This document shows, one piece after another, positions 1 through 7,143 of a DNA stretch of 18,340 nucleotides. How positions within the stretch are numbered: position 1 is the stretch's first letter; every line of letters begins with the position of its first letter. The stretch is from an uncultured Methanofollis sp. (GTDB lineage Archaea; Halobacteriota; Methanomicrobia; Methanomicrobiales; Methanofollaceae). The notes under the pieces were generated by a model. It did no database searches. It saw nothing but the letters and a program-made list of their open reading frames with translations, and was not told the origin of the DNA. Both the position numbers and the translations under genes were made by a program. Location of the stretch: contig NZ_CALFSA010000100.1 in assembly GCF_937919355.1 (NCBI RefSeq), positions 1 through 18,340 on the forward strand. The letters are read 5' to 3'.

Positions 1-62
1 ATCACGATCAGGTCTGACATCGCGATCAGCAGCTGAAAATTCTTTTTTTTGTCTTTGCTCAT
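1..62 (-). CDS. Possible 5' end of an unknown leftward gene, cut by the window edge
   Basis: Reading leftward from an ATG at 62, an open frame runs off the window edge. It gives about 20 residues: a lysine-rich start (MSKDKKKNF) followed by a hydrophobic/amphipathic stretch (QLLIAMSDLIV). The change from a charged N-terminus to a hydrophobic segment and the sudden drop in GC content compared with the DNA upstream of it look like a real gene start. The ribosome site is weak: an AGGT lies about 11 bases before the ATG. The family cannot be recognised from so few residues. If it is real, it is transcribed away from the S-adenosylmethionine synthetase gene across a long non-coding spacer. Confidence 0.4.
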   Translation of the reverse strand, partial: MSKDKKKNFQLLIAMSDLIV

Positions 63-603
63 ATCAGGAAGGTACCTGCCGATACCTTTCTCGTCCATCT
101 CGCCCATCCCCCGTGAGAGGTGGCCGCTGCATCTGCATCACTGTCTGTCGCCGCGACCCGCATGGCCCCCGCCCGAGACAGATGCCCCCCTGCACTGTAT
201 CCGGTGAGGGCGTGAAGGCAGGGTATCCTCCTCGTCGCCACATGTTTTGCACGCGCAGGCCCGGTTACCCCCCGGGGGCCGGGGGCCCTCGATGCCTCCT
301 TTGCGGCGCGACGGCCGGAAGTGGCGTTCCCGAACCGCAGGCACAGGGTGTGAACGTCAAAGATGGCCGCATGATACAGGGCGCGAGGTGCACATACGGC
401 GCGGTGACCTGCCTGTGCCGGGAAACTCCCCATATTACTCCGGAGGATATATCTGCCCCCCTCGTTTTCACGGGAGAAATACTCCCTTTCCTTTAACAGG
501 GCGATCGGAACGTTGTTGAGGCGCAAACTGCGGTCAGGAGCAGTTATAGAAACCGTTAAATGAGACTCGATCCTTGTAATTATTCACAGAGTTGAGGGAT
601 CGG
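63..603. other. Long GC-rich non-coding stretch upstream of the S-adenosylmethionine synthetase gene
   Basis: About 540 bases with no convincing protein. The open frames on both strands give Arg/Pro/Gly/Cys-rich, low-information translations typical of chance frames in GC-rich DNA. Visible structure: a perfect palindrome of five C and five G at 269-278, and an 8-base inverted repeat GGCACAGG (340-347) / CCTGTGCC (412-419) enclosing 64 bases. The last 60 bases are AT-richer and hold the probable promoter of the next gene. I looked for T-arm-like motifs and for the usual conserved pieces of SRP RNA and RNase P RNA and did not find them. A structured RNA or long leader remains possible but unproven. 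Confidence 0.5.
544..552 (+). promoter_or_regulatory. Probable TATA box of the S-adenosylmethionine synthetase gene
   Basis: TTATAGAAA at 544-552 is the best TATA-like element before the gene. Archaeal transcription usually starts about 25 bases downstream, which would be near 572 and give a leader of roughly 30 bases. That leaves room for the GAGGG ribosome site at 594-598. A weaker AT-rich alternative (TAATTATT, near 577-584) is too close to the start codon for a leadered message. Confidence 0.5.
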
Positions 604-1809
604 ATGATCAGAAACATCAAGGTTGAGCGGCTGGATCAGACCCCCATAGAGAACCAGCAGATCGAACTGATTGAACGCAAGGGCATCGGCCACCCGGACA
701 GCATCGCCGACGGTGTTGCAGAGGCCGTTTCACGGGCGCTCTGCAAGGCATACCTTGAAGAGTGCGGTGTTTACCTCCACCACAACACCGATCAGGGTGA
801 GATCGTTGCCGGCGAGTCGATCCCCCACTTCGGCGGCGGGAAGATCGTCAAGCCGATCTACGTCCTCCTCACCGGCAGGGCGACAAAGACCTTCGACGGG
901 ATCAACATCCCGGCCGACTCGATCGCTGTCGAGGCGGCACGCTCCTACATCAAGAGCATCATCCCCATCATGAACCTCGAGCGCGACGTCATCGTCGACT
1001 GCCGGATGGGGACAGGCTCGACCGACCTCCGCGACGTCTTCAAGGTCTGCGGCGGCTCGGCGGTCATGCGTGCCAATGACACCTCTTTCGGCGTCGGTCA
1101 CGCTCCCTTCAGCGAGGCAGAGAGCCTGGTCAAGGGTGTCTCCGACTACCTGGACACCGTGTACAGGCCGAAGAACCCGGCGATCGGCACCGACGTGAAG
1201 GTCATGGGCCTGCGTGACGGCGACGAGATCACTCTCACCCTCGCTGTGGCGATGGTCGACCGTTACCTCTCCGACATCGGTGAATATGTCGAGGCAGTCG
1301 AAAGACTCAAGGAGACGATCACCGGCATCGCCCCGCAGTTCACGAACAGGAAGGTTCACGTGGACGTGAACACCGCCGACGACCTCACGGCAGGCAGCGT
1401 CTTCCTGACCGTCAACGGCACCTCGGCCGAGATGGGCGACGATGGGTCTGTCGGCCGCGGCAACCGTTGCAACGGGCTGATCACGCCGAACAGACCTATG
1501 AGCATGGAAGCGACGAGCGGCAAGAACCCGATCAACCACATCGGCAAGATCTACAACCTCCTTGCAACGCAGCTCGGCAACACCTGCGTCGCCGAGGTCG
1601 AGGGCATCGAGGAGGTCTATATCCGTCTCCTCTCCCAGATCGGCCACCCGATCGACCAGCCCCTCGTGGCGAGCGCAAAGGTCATCCCGAAACCGGGCTA
1701 CGACATGAAGAAGATCCAGCCCGCCGTTGAGGCGATCATCGACAACGGTCTCGAAAACATCTGCGACATCACCGAGAAGGTCGTCAGGGGCGAACTGAAG
1801 ACCTTCTAA
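604..1809 (+). CDS. mat: S-adenosylmethionine synthetase, archaeal type
   Basis: Makes S-adenosylmethionine from methionine and ATP, the methyl and radical-SAM cofactor source of the cell. The 401-residue length fits the archaeal family (AdoMet synthetase type 2), which is only distantly related to bacterial MetK. Visible family blocks are GIGHPDSIADG at residues 27-37, the HHNTDQGEIVAGES stretch, the glycine-rich FGGGKIVKP, and CRMGTGSTDL around residue 140. An in-frame TTG at 592 would add four residues. I prefer ATG 604 because GAGGG at 594-598 then sits at normal ribosome-site distance, whereas it would fall inside the gene if TTG were used. hisG follows 50 bases downstream in the same direction, after a T6 run at about 1818-1823 that may end part of the transcription. 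Family assignment is very secure. Confidence 0.97.
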   Translation: MIRNIKVERLDQTPIENQQIELIERKGIGHPDSIADGVAEAVSRALCKAYLEECGVYLHHNTDQGEIVAGESIPHFGGGKIVKPIYVLLTGRATKTFDGINIPADSIAVEAARSYIKSIIPIMNLERDVIVDCRMGTGSTDLRDVFKVCGGSAVMRANDTSFGVGHAPFSEAESLVKGVSDYLDTVYRPKNPAIGTDVKVMGLRDGDEITLTLAVAMVDRYLSDIGEYVEAVERLKETITGIAPQFTNRKVHVDVNTADDLTAGSVFLTVNGTSAEMGDDGSVGRGNRCNGLITPNRPMSMEATSGKNPINHIGKIYNLLATQLGNTCVAEVEGIEEVYIRLLSQIGHPIDQPLVASAKVIPKPGYDMKKIQPAVEAIIDNGLENICDITEKVVRGELKTF

Positions 1810-1859
1810 ACCGATCATTTTTTGCGTACACATTTCCCATCCCTTCAGGGAGAGAACCG

Positions 1860-2732
1860 ATGATCTATCCTACGCGTATACGTCTTGCAATCCCGAATAA
1901 AGGGCGGATTGCACAACCTATCAGGGACCTCGTGGAGAAGAGCGGAATCCACCTCATCGACGGCGGCGAGCGCAAACTCATCGCAAAGACGGTGGACCCC
2001 GACATCGAGGTGCTCTTTGCCCGCCCGATCGATATCCCCGAATATGTGGCGAACGGCGCCGCGGATATCGGCATCACCGGCCGCGACATGGTGATGGAGC
2101 GCGGCTCCGTCGTCGACGACCTCCTTGACCTGAAGATGGGCGGGGCGACCCTGGTGGTGGCCGTGCCTGAGGACTCAAATGTGAAGGCATTGTCCGACCT
2201 CTCCGGGGCAAAGATAGCGACAGAGTTTCCGAATATCACGAAGGCCTTCTTCGAGGAGCACGGTGTCCCGATATCTGTCGTGCCTGTCGGGGGGGCCTGT
2301 GAAGCGACGCCCTATCTCGGGATCGCCGACGCCATCGTCGACCTGACGAGCACCGGCACCACTCTCCAGACAAACAGGCTTCGCGTCCTCGGGGAGGTGC
2401 TGAGGTCGAGCACCCGGGTGATCGCAAACCCCGCCTCCCGCACAGAGAAGAGGGAGAAGATCCAGGAGGTGCTCCTTGCCCTGGAGAGCGTGGTGCGGGC
2501 GAAGGGGCAGTGCTATATCATGATGAACGCCCACAGGGACGCCCTGCCCGAGATCGAGAGCGTCCTCCCCGGCCTCGGCGGCCCGACCGTCATGGACGTG
2601 GCGTCGAAGGAGGGCCTGGTGGCCGTCCACGCCGTCGTCAAGGAGGAGTGCGTCTACCAGTTGATCACCCAGCTCAAGAGGGCTGGCGCCCGCGATATCC
2701 TGGTGATGTCGATCGAGAGGATGATCCCCTGA
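1860..2732 (+). CDS. hisG: ATP phosphoribosyltransferase, long form (HisG)
   Basis: Catalyses the first committed step of histidine synthesis, joining ATP and phosphoribosyl pyrophosphate. At 290 residues it is the long form, which carries a C-terminal ACT-like regulatory domain (about residues 215-290) that binds histidine for feedback inhibition in the family, and needs no HisZ partner. The N-terminal part has the periplasmic-binding-protein-like fold (LAIPNKGRI at 9-17). The family signature is clear at residues 148-169: E, five residues, GIADAIVD, then TSTGTTL. ATG 1860 is preceded by AGGGAGAG at normal spacing. The stop codon is immediately followed by the GTG start of hisA, so the genes are surely co-transcribed. 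Feedback inhibition is family knowledge, not visible here. Confidence 0.97.
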   Translation: MIYPTRIRLAIPNKGRIAQPIRDLVEKSGIHLIDGGERKLIAKTVDPDIEVLFARPIDIPEYVANGAADIGITGRDMVMERGSVVDDLLDLKMGGATLVVAVPEDSNVKALSDLSGAKIATEFPNITKAFFEEHGVPISVVPVGGACEATPYLGIADAIVDLTSTGTTLQTNRLRVLGEVLRSSTRVIANPASRTEKREKIQEVLLALESVVRAKGQCYIMMNAHRDALPEIESVLPGLGGPTVMDVASKEGLVAVHAVVKEECVYQLITQLKRAGARDILVMSIERMIP

Positions 2733-3449
2733 GTGCCTATGATGGTCTTTGCCGCAGTCGATATCCTCAATGGCCAGTGCGTCCAGCTTGTGCAGGGCAA
2801 AAGGGAGAGTGCAATCGCTTACGGGACGCCTCTTGAGAACGCACGGCGCTGGCTTGACGCCGGGGCCTCGGCTCTCCATGTGATCAACCTGGACGGCGCC
2901 TTCGGCAGCGCACAGGCGAATGCCCGCGAGATCAGAGAACTGATCCGGGAGACAGGCGTCTTTGTCGAACTCGGCGGGGGGATCAGGAGCCGGGAGGACG
3001 CACGGGCCTGGCTGGAGGTCGGGGTCGGCCGCGTGATCCTCGGGACCATTGCGGTCAGGGAACCCGAGATCGTCCGCGACCTCTCCCTGGAGTTCGGGCC
3101 CGAGCAGGTGATGGCCGGCGTGGACGCACGGGGCGGCCGGGTCGTCATCGAGGGCTGGGAGGAGGAGGCGGGCGACTACCTCTCCTGGGCCGAAAAGTTC
3201 GAGATGCTCGGTGCCGGGTCCCTCCTCTTCACGAACGTGAGTGTGGAAGGACTCTGCAAGGGTATCGACCCGGAACCGGTCAGGCGCCTCCTGGACCGGA
3301 CGCACCTGCCTGTCGTCGTGGCGGGCGGGGTGACGACGCCTGCCGACGTCAGGGTCCTCAGGGACCTCGGCGTCTCGGGGGCGGTGCTCGGTTCGGCCCT
3401 GTACAGCGGGAAGATCACGATCAGAGAGGCACTGGAGGCGGCACAATGA
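2733..3449 (+). CDS. hisA: Phosphoribosylformimino-AICAR-phosphate isomerase (HisA)
   Basis: A (beta/alpha)8-barrel isomerase that opens the ribose ring of ProFAR to PRFAR, the fourth step of histidine synthesis. The two catalytic aspartates of the family are present: Asp10 in AAVDILNG and Asp131 in AGVDARGG. The phosphate-binding loops appear as LGGGIRS (80-86) and VVAGGV in the C-terminal half. Length (238) is normal. I use GTG 2733, directly abutting the hisG stop, with GAGAGG 12 bases upstream. ATG 2739 or 2742 would remove two or three residues and is possible. Its last codon overlaps the start of hisB in an ATGA arrangement, which usually means translational coupling. Confidence 0.96.
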   Translation: MPMMVFAAVDILNGQCVQLVQGKRESAIAYGTPLENARRWLDAGASALHVINLDGAFGSAQANAREIRELIRETGVFVELGGGIRSREDARAWLEVGVGRVILGTIAVREPEIVRDLSLEFGPEQVMAGVDARGGRVVIEGWEEEAGDYLSWAEKFEMLGAGSLLFTNVSVEGLCKGIDPEPVRRLLDRTHLPVVVAGGVTTPADVRVLRDLGVSGAVLGSALYSGKITIREALEAAQ

Positions 3450-4030
3450 GAATGGGAGAGGTCAAGAGGGAGACGAAGGAGACGAAGATAGACCTGAGGA
3501 TCGCGCTGGACGGGGAGGGGGGCGCCGATATTGCGACCGGTCTCCCCTTCATGGACCACATGCTCAATTCTTTCGCCCGGCACGGGGGTTTCGGACTCTC
3601 CGTCCATGCGAAGGGCGACCTTGAGGTGGACGCCCACCACCTGGTGGAGGACCTCGGTATCGTCCTTGGCACGGCCCTCAAGGAGGCGGTGGGGGACGGC
3701 GCCGGCATCACCCGTTTCGCCGACGCGGCGGTGCCGATGGACGAGGCCCTCGCCGAGGTTGCAATCGACGTCGGCGGCCGCGGCTACCTGGTCTTCACCG
3801 GCGACTTCAACAGCCCCGCTGTCGGCGGGGTCGACACGACTCTCTTCGAGCACTTCTTCTACAGCCTCTGCACCCGCGCCGGTATCACGGTTCACATCAG
3901 GTTCTACGGTCGGAACGACCACCACATGGCCGAGGCGATCTTCAAGGCCTTCGGCGTCGCCCTTGCAAAGGCGGTGGCGATCGACCCGCGGCGGAGCGGT
4001 GGCGTGCCGAGTACCAAGGGCACGCTGTGA
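3446..4030 (+). CDS. hisB: Imidazoleglycerol-phosphate dehydratase (HisB)
   Basis: Dehydrates imidazoleglycerol phosphate to imidazole-acetol phosphate in histidine synthesis. This is the monofunctional archaeal/plant-type enzyme (194 residues), without the histidinol-phosphatase domain fused to it in enterobacteria. The two manganese-binding histidine motifs of the duplicated fold are visible: HHLVED at 64-69 and the DHHMAEA stretch at 158-164, with a further histidine group at FMDHML (35-40). The start overlaps the hisA stop by four bases (ATGA) and is preceded by GGAGGCGG. It closes the hisGAB run: no other his gene follows, so the remaining pathway genes lie elsewhere. A T-rich stretch at 4046-4056 probably ends the transcript. 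Confidence 0.97.
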   Translation: MRMGEVKRETKETKIDLRIALDGEGGADIATGLPFMDHMLNSFARHGGFGLSVHAKGDLEVDAHHLVEDLGIVLGTALKEAVGDGAGITRFADAAVPMDEALAEVAIDVGGRGYLVFTGDFNSPAVGGVDTTLFEHFFYSLCTRAGITVHIRFYGRNDHHMAEAIFKAFGVALAKAVAIDPRRSGGVPSTKGTL

Positions 4031-4045
4031 CCCTCCCCATCACCA

Positions 4046-4056
4046 GTTTCTTTTTT
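4046..4056 (+). terminator. T-rich terminator after hisB
   Basis: TTTC followed by six T (4051-4056), starting 16 bases after the hisB stop. Archaeal RNA polymerase commonly stops at such T tracts without needing a hairpin. No strong stem precedes it. Confidence 0.5.
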
Positions 4057-4430
4057 GCCGCACATGGAAAGAATCTGTGGCCATTTCAGTACACGCCGGC
4101 ATGAAAGTATAGGCCAGGGCGATCGTCGGCAGGGGAGGGCCTGTATGGCCCTGTATACAGCAGTGACGCAATAGATGGGGGCGGTGTGTGGACCGGAATC
4201 TCTTTTCGGTTCAGGAGGGGGGAGGGGGCCCCTGCATCCCTTACAATCAACACCGAGGGACTACGCCCCCGACACGGGCACGCCACAACAGGAATTACAC
4301 CAAACATTTTCACCCGATCGAGAATCTTCGGCCACTGTCATGGATCCCGATCAGATCAGCGTCCGTTATACTCACAGTTCGTGCGGAGCGCCAGATCTCC
4401 CGACAGCATTCGAAGAAGACTCGAGACGGA
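4057..4430. other. Non-coding spacer between the convergent hisB and histone genes
   Basis: About 375 bases without a believable gene. Frames on both strands give repetitive Arg/Pro/Gly or basic translations with no ribosome site. Two small palindromes stand out: AGGGCC-TGTAT-GGCCCT at 4136-4152 and CTGTATACAG at 4151-4160, which overlap by two bases. Around 4258-4270 there is a 13-base match (GGGACTACGCCCC) to the end of the repeat elements that flank rfcL, but the similarity does not extend, so I do not call a third copy. Confidence 0.4.
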
Positions 4431-4455
4431 AACAAAAGACCCCACACTTCGGGGT
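4431..4455 (-). terminator. Hairpin and T-rich terminator after the histone gene
   Basis: Read leftward, a 5-base-pair stem ACCCC/GGGGT (4451-4455 with 4439-4443) with a 7-base loop is followed by CTTTTGTTT. It begins about 37 bases after the histone stop codon, and looks like an intrinsic terminator for a highly expressed short transcript. Confidence 0.6.
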
Positions 4456-4491
4456 TTCGAAGAAGAGACTTTGCGAGAAAAGAGGGAGAAC

Positions 4492-4698
4492 TCAGGCGGA
4501 CTTCGCCGCGAGTTCAACATCCTCTTCCTTGATCGTCTTGCGGCCAGCGTGCTGGGCGAGGCGGTTTGCCTCCTTGGTCAGGTTGGCGATGTACGCTTCA
4601 GCCTTTGCAACAAGAGCTGCAGCTGCATCGCTGCCGACTCTCTCAGCACCATTCTTCTTGGCGATTCTGACAACCGCTGCGATAGGTAAGTCTGCCAT
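4492..4698 (-). CDS. Archaeal histone (HMf-like, single histone fold)
   Basis: A 68-residue DNA-packaging protein that dimerises and wraps DNA in archaeal nucleosome-like particles. It has the minimal histone fold with no tail: helix 1 (LPIAAVVRIAKKNG), the conserved ERVGSDAA loop, a long central helix (AALVAKAEAYIANLTKEANRLAQHAG) and RKTIKEEDVELA at the C-terminus. These match the HMf/HTa-like archaeal family closely. The gene stands alone, with its own TATA box at 4735-4742 and GAGGT (4707-4711 on the reverse strand) before ATG 4698, and its own terminator downstream. It probably makes a short, abundant monocistronic message. Neighbouring leftward genes mtxX and mmp2 end about 180 bases upstream. 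Confidence 0.96.
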   Translation of the reverse strand: MADLPIAAVVRIAKKNGAERVGSDAAAALVAKAEAYIANLTKEANRLAQHAGRKTIKEEDVELAAKSA

Positions 4699-4734
4699 GT
4701 CTAATTACCTCTAAATTATCACTTTCTCGAAGAC

Positions 4735-4742
4735 TATTTAAA
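4735..4742 (-). promoter_or_regulatory. TATA box of the histone gene
   Basis: TTTAAATA read on the reverse strand, centred 40 bases before the start codon. A start site about 26 bases downstream (near 4712) would leave a leader of about 13 bases carrying the GAGGT ribosome site. The surrounding 4699-4760 is strikingly AT-rich compared with nearby DNA. Confidence 0.7.
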
Positions 4743-4867
4743 CATTTCGTAACGATGCCGTCAGAAAGGCTTTCGATAGGTGTTTGGGAAAGGATTCATC
4801 GGGGAGGTGCATTTTGCATCGCAGATCGTGCCCCAAAACAAAGAACGACAATCCGCCGATATTATCG

Positions 4868-4874
4868 AAAAAAA
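4868..4874 (-). terminator. T7 terminator after mtxX
   Basis: Seven T on the reverse strand, three bases past the TAA of the MtxX-like gene, in an AT-rich setting. Probable end of the mmp2-mtxX transcript. Confidence 0.55.
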
Positions 4875-4877
4875 CGA

Positions 4878-5633
4878 TTATATCTCCCTTTTATTCCCGG
4901 CAGCCATAGACCCGGCGAGGAGAATAGCATTCGTATAGTCCGGAGAGGCGCGCGAGGTATCCACAAAAATTCTGTCGATATTGACCACCGGCGCCCCATG
5001 CCCCGACCCCTTCCCGAGAAACGTCAGTGTACGGAAGATGAGGTTTCCCGAGATCCCGTCAGGGGCGATGATCACCCCGCACCGCCTGACCGCATCCTCG
5101 ATCAGGATCTCGCAGTGCTCTGCGTTGCCGAGACGTGCCACCAGTTCGGCATCGGCAAGGGACCTGTCGACCGCCGGGTGGCGCCCGACATCGCCGAACC
5201 TCCCGCCCGAGAGGACAGCGACACGCTCCGAGAGGCCGAAAGACCGGGCAATCTCCCGTGCCTTCGTGACGAAAGCGAGTTTTTCTGAAACCGTCCACCC
5301 CTCGTCCACACCCACGGGTGCGAGGAGGAACTGGACGCCGTCGGCTGTCTCCAGGAGCGCCACCCTCTCCAGATGGTCGGTATGGCAGGCCCTTTTCAGG
5401 CACCGAAGTGTCTCGTTGGCAGGAAGAGTCCCCCGCACAGCGCCGTCGATCCTCCCTGTCATCAGGTCGGCGACGAGCGCCTCTTCAGGTTTGTCACTCT
5501 CCCGGCACGCGGCCCCGTATCCGGCCATCACACCTGGCCGGCAGTAACAGACGACCTGCGCCCGGTCGCCCACGCGCGCTGCCGTCCGCGCCACCTTCTC
5601 CGGTTCTCCCCCGACACCGATACCGATGATCAT
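4878..5633 (-). CDS. mtxX: Methanogenesis marker protein 4, MtxX-like (putative methyltransferase-related)
   Basis: A 251-residue protein of the MtxX family (methanogenesis marker 4), found nearly only in methanogens. The family is related to the phosphate acetyl/butyryl-transferase fold and was first named as a methyltransferase-related protein; the reaction is not established. Supporting features are the N-terminal IGIGVGGEP, the central LSGGRFGDVGRHPAVDRSLADAE region, IIAPDGISGNLIFRTLTFLGKG and the C-terminal FVDTSRASPDYTNAILLA. Its ATG overlaps the stop of the upstream mmp2 gene by four bases, so the two are translated together. A T7 tract follows the stop. Family assignment is from recognition of these blocks; function is open. 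Confidence 0.85.
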   Translation of the reverse strand: MIIGIGVGGEPEKVARTAARVGDRAQVVCYCRPGVMAGYGAACRESDKPEEALVADLMTGRIDGAVRGTLPANETLRCLKRACHTDHLERVALLETADGVQFLLAPVGVDEGWTVSEKLAFVTKAREIARSFGLSERVAVLSGGRFGDVGRHPAVDRSLADAELVARLGNAEHCEILIEDAVRRCGVIIAPDGISGNLIFRTLTFLGKGSGHGAPVVNIDRIFVDTSRASPDYTNAILLAGSMAAGNKREI

Positions 5634-6637
5634 ACCAGTTTTGCCGTGTCGATGATCCGCGTGATCCCGTTCTGCTTCAGGTCGAAGACGGAGGTGGTGA
5701 CACCCTCATACGACACCGACAGGGAACTCGAGTCGTTCACCCACCCAATAGGCCGTGCCGTCATCCCTGTCTCCTCGAAGAGACGGCAGACTTCCTCCGT
5801 GTTCTCGTCCGGACAGGTGAGGATGAAGCCCATCCCCGGGTACATCCTGACCCACTGCTCAAAGGTGAGGCCATGAGCCTTCAGGTCAGGCCGGGGGATC
5901 GCCCCCAGTTCGATCTCCGCACCCTTCCGCGAGACCTCGAGGAGCATGCCCAGCGTCCCGATGAGGCCGGGGTTCGAGATGTCCTTCCCTGCAGTCACGA
6001 GGTGCCTCTGCGCAAGTTCCTGCATCACGTGGATCTGCCTGCGCACAATCTCGGCCGACTTCATCGTCACCGAGTCCCAGTTTGCCATGCAGGAGGGGTG
6101 CACACGGCCGTCCAGGTCGATCGCGGCGACGACCCGGTCGCCAGTCCGGGCATTGCTCGAATAGATCACGTCGTCAATCTGCATCGACCCGAGAATGGCG
6201 ACGTCGATGACCGAATACGGCGTGTCCGGGTGAAGGTGCCCGCCGACGATCGGCACGCCGAACTGGCGGGACGCCACCTGCATCCCCTTCGTCACCTTCT
6301 TCCTGAGTTCGCCGTTCTTGAAAGAGAGGACGTCGACCATGGCAAGGGGTGTGCCGCCCATCGCGGCGATGTCATGGACATTCACGAGTACCGCACAATA
6401 CCCGGCCCAGAAAGGGTCGGCTTCCATGAGTTTGCTCCAGATGCCGTCTGCCGCAAGGAGAAGGGCCAGGTCGTCCTGGCGGATCACCGCTGCGTCTTCC
6501 CCGAAGGATGCGACAACATTGGGCTGTTCGTTGATCCTGAGGCACTCGATAAGCTCGCCGATGCCGCGCTTTCTCGTCACCCCCTCATATTCCCGGATCG
6601 ATCTGGCGACCGCATCAGGGGAACAGTTGTCTACCAC
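5630..6637 (-). CDS. Methanogenesis marker protein 2, AIR synthase-like (PurM superfamily)
   Basis: A 335-residue member of the AIR synthase/ThiL/SelD superfamily, in the branch used as methanogenesis marker 2. Members of the superfamily are ATP-using enzymes, but this branch has no proven reaction. Visible blocks are SFGEDAAVI near residue 44, the ATP/metal loop AADGIWSKL, AVLVNVHDIAAMGGTPLAMVDVL, PIVGGHLHPD, the TAGKDISNPGLIGTLGMLLE motif and PGMGFILTCP in the C-terminal domain. The start is GTG 6637. Nearby ATG codons are out of frame, and the family normally begins shortly before the EGVTRKRGI block. It overlaps mtxX downstream by four bases, which suggests the two accessory proteins work together. 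An upstream promoter is not obvious; the region 6640-6720 is AT-rich. Confidence 0.88.
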   Translation of the reverse strand: MVDNCSPDAVARSIREYEGVTRKRGIGELIECLRINEQPNVVASFGEDAAVIRQDDLALLLAADGIWSKLMEADPFWAGYCAVLVNVHDIAAMGGTPLAMVDVLSFKNGELRKKVTKGMQVASRQFGVPIVGGHLHPDTPYSVIDVAILGSMQIDDVIYSSNARTGDRVVAAIDLDGRVHPSCMANWDSVTMKSAEIVRRQIHVMQELAQRHLVTAGKDISNPGLIGTLGMLLEVSRKGAEIELGAIPRPDLKAHGLTFEQWVRMYPGMGFILTCPDENTEEVCRLFEETGMTARPIGWVNDSSSLSVSYEGVTTSVFDLKQNGITRIIDTAKLV

Positions 6638-6747
6638 GATAACATCAACATCCTGTCAGCTAACTGCTAGTAGGTACTCTGTTTCATCAAAGATAATGTA
6701 TTTGATTGCCTTCGCTTCAAGAGAAATCCAGTTTTGAAGTGCCTGCG

Positions 6748-6997
6748 CCGGGGGACTACGCCCCAAGACAATCGAAAACCTTCGGTTTTCTCATGCTCGC
6801 TATCGCTCGCACCCCGCCTCAGGATAGGCAGGGCTACGGCAATCTCCCCACTCTGAATATTCTCTTCGCTCTTCCCGGACCAATCGTAGATCAGGGGTCC
6901 GGGGGCAACGAGCGTAGCAAGTTCGAGAAAGCCGCCAGGCTTTCGAGACGCGAACGAAGTGAGCTAGAGAAGACGAAGTCTTCGAGTGGTCCCCCGA
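6748..6997 (+). repeat. Hairpin-rich repeat element, copy A, upstream of rfcL
   Basis: About 250 bases bounded by CCGGGGGACT (6748-6757) and an imperfect inverse, GGTCCCCCGA (6988-6997). The first 83 bases (6746-6828) are almost identical, in reverse complement, to 8810-8892, differing only by two single-base indels. Internal hairpins: GAAAACC-TTC-GGTTTTC (6774-6790), GAAAGCC-GCCA-GGCTTTC (about 6927-6944) and GAAGAC-GAA-GTCTTC (about 6969-6983). There is no open frame for a transposase, so it resembles a non-autonomous (MITE-like) or structural repeat. It separates mmp2 from rfcL and supplies the non-coding DNA that a careless annotation would add to the RfcL N-terminus. Confidence 0.8.
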
Positions 6998-7041
6998 TCT
7001 CAATTGTGGGGAAGGCGGGGGATCCGCGCATTCCCTCAGTG

Positions 7042-7066
7042 GATCAGGAGACACATCGATCGGATC
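7042..7066 (+). repeat. Tail repeat following element A
   Basis: The stretch around ACATCGATCGG, preceded from 7006 by GGGGAAGGC, resembles 8901-8960 downstream of element B. Both tails have the same orientation, although the element cores are inverted relative to each other. Similarity is partial, with small insertions. Confidence 0.5.
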
Positions 7067-7107
7067 TTCAGAAAGCACCGCCAGCCCGGGTGCCGACTTC
7101 CTACCAG

Positions 7108-7118
7108 TGCATATTTGA
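7108..7118 (+). promoter_or_regulatory. Probable TATA box of rfcL
   Basis: TGCATATTTGA, centred about 30 bases before ATG 7144. Transcription would begin around 7138-7141, giving an almost leaderless message. This agrees with the lack of a ribosome site before the start codon. Confidence 0.5.
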
Positions 7119-7143
7119 GATCATCCTCCCTATGATCCTGCAT

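Noticed and set aside
113..496. Frames of 60-155 residues on both strands upstream of the SAM synthetase gene
   Set aside because: Arg/Pro/Gly/Cys-rich translations with no ribosome sites, no homologous blocks and several equal competitors in overlapping frames.
730..1833. Long antisense frame (367 residues) opposite the SAM synthetase gene
   Set aside because: A shadow of GC-rich codon use: Asp/Val/Leu/Arg-biased translation. Similar shadows occur opposite hisG/hisA, rfcL and both permeases.
4258..4270. Third copy of the rfcL-flanking element in the hisB-histone spacer
   Set aside because: Only 13 bases match and the following sequence (CGACACGGG instead of AAGACAATCG) does not continue the element.
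4086..4714. Frames between hisB and the histone gene, including one of 179 residues
   Set aside because: Low-information translations. The longest overlaps the histone gene antisense, and no ribosome site or promoter fits.
6706..7143. N-terminal extension of RfcL by 146 residues
   Set aside because: The frame is open but translates repeat element A. The translation includes a stretch (APRQSKTFGFLMLAIARTPP) that also appears from element B, while true RfcL proteins start at MDWTEKYRP.
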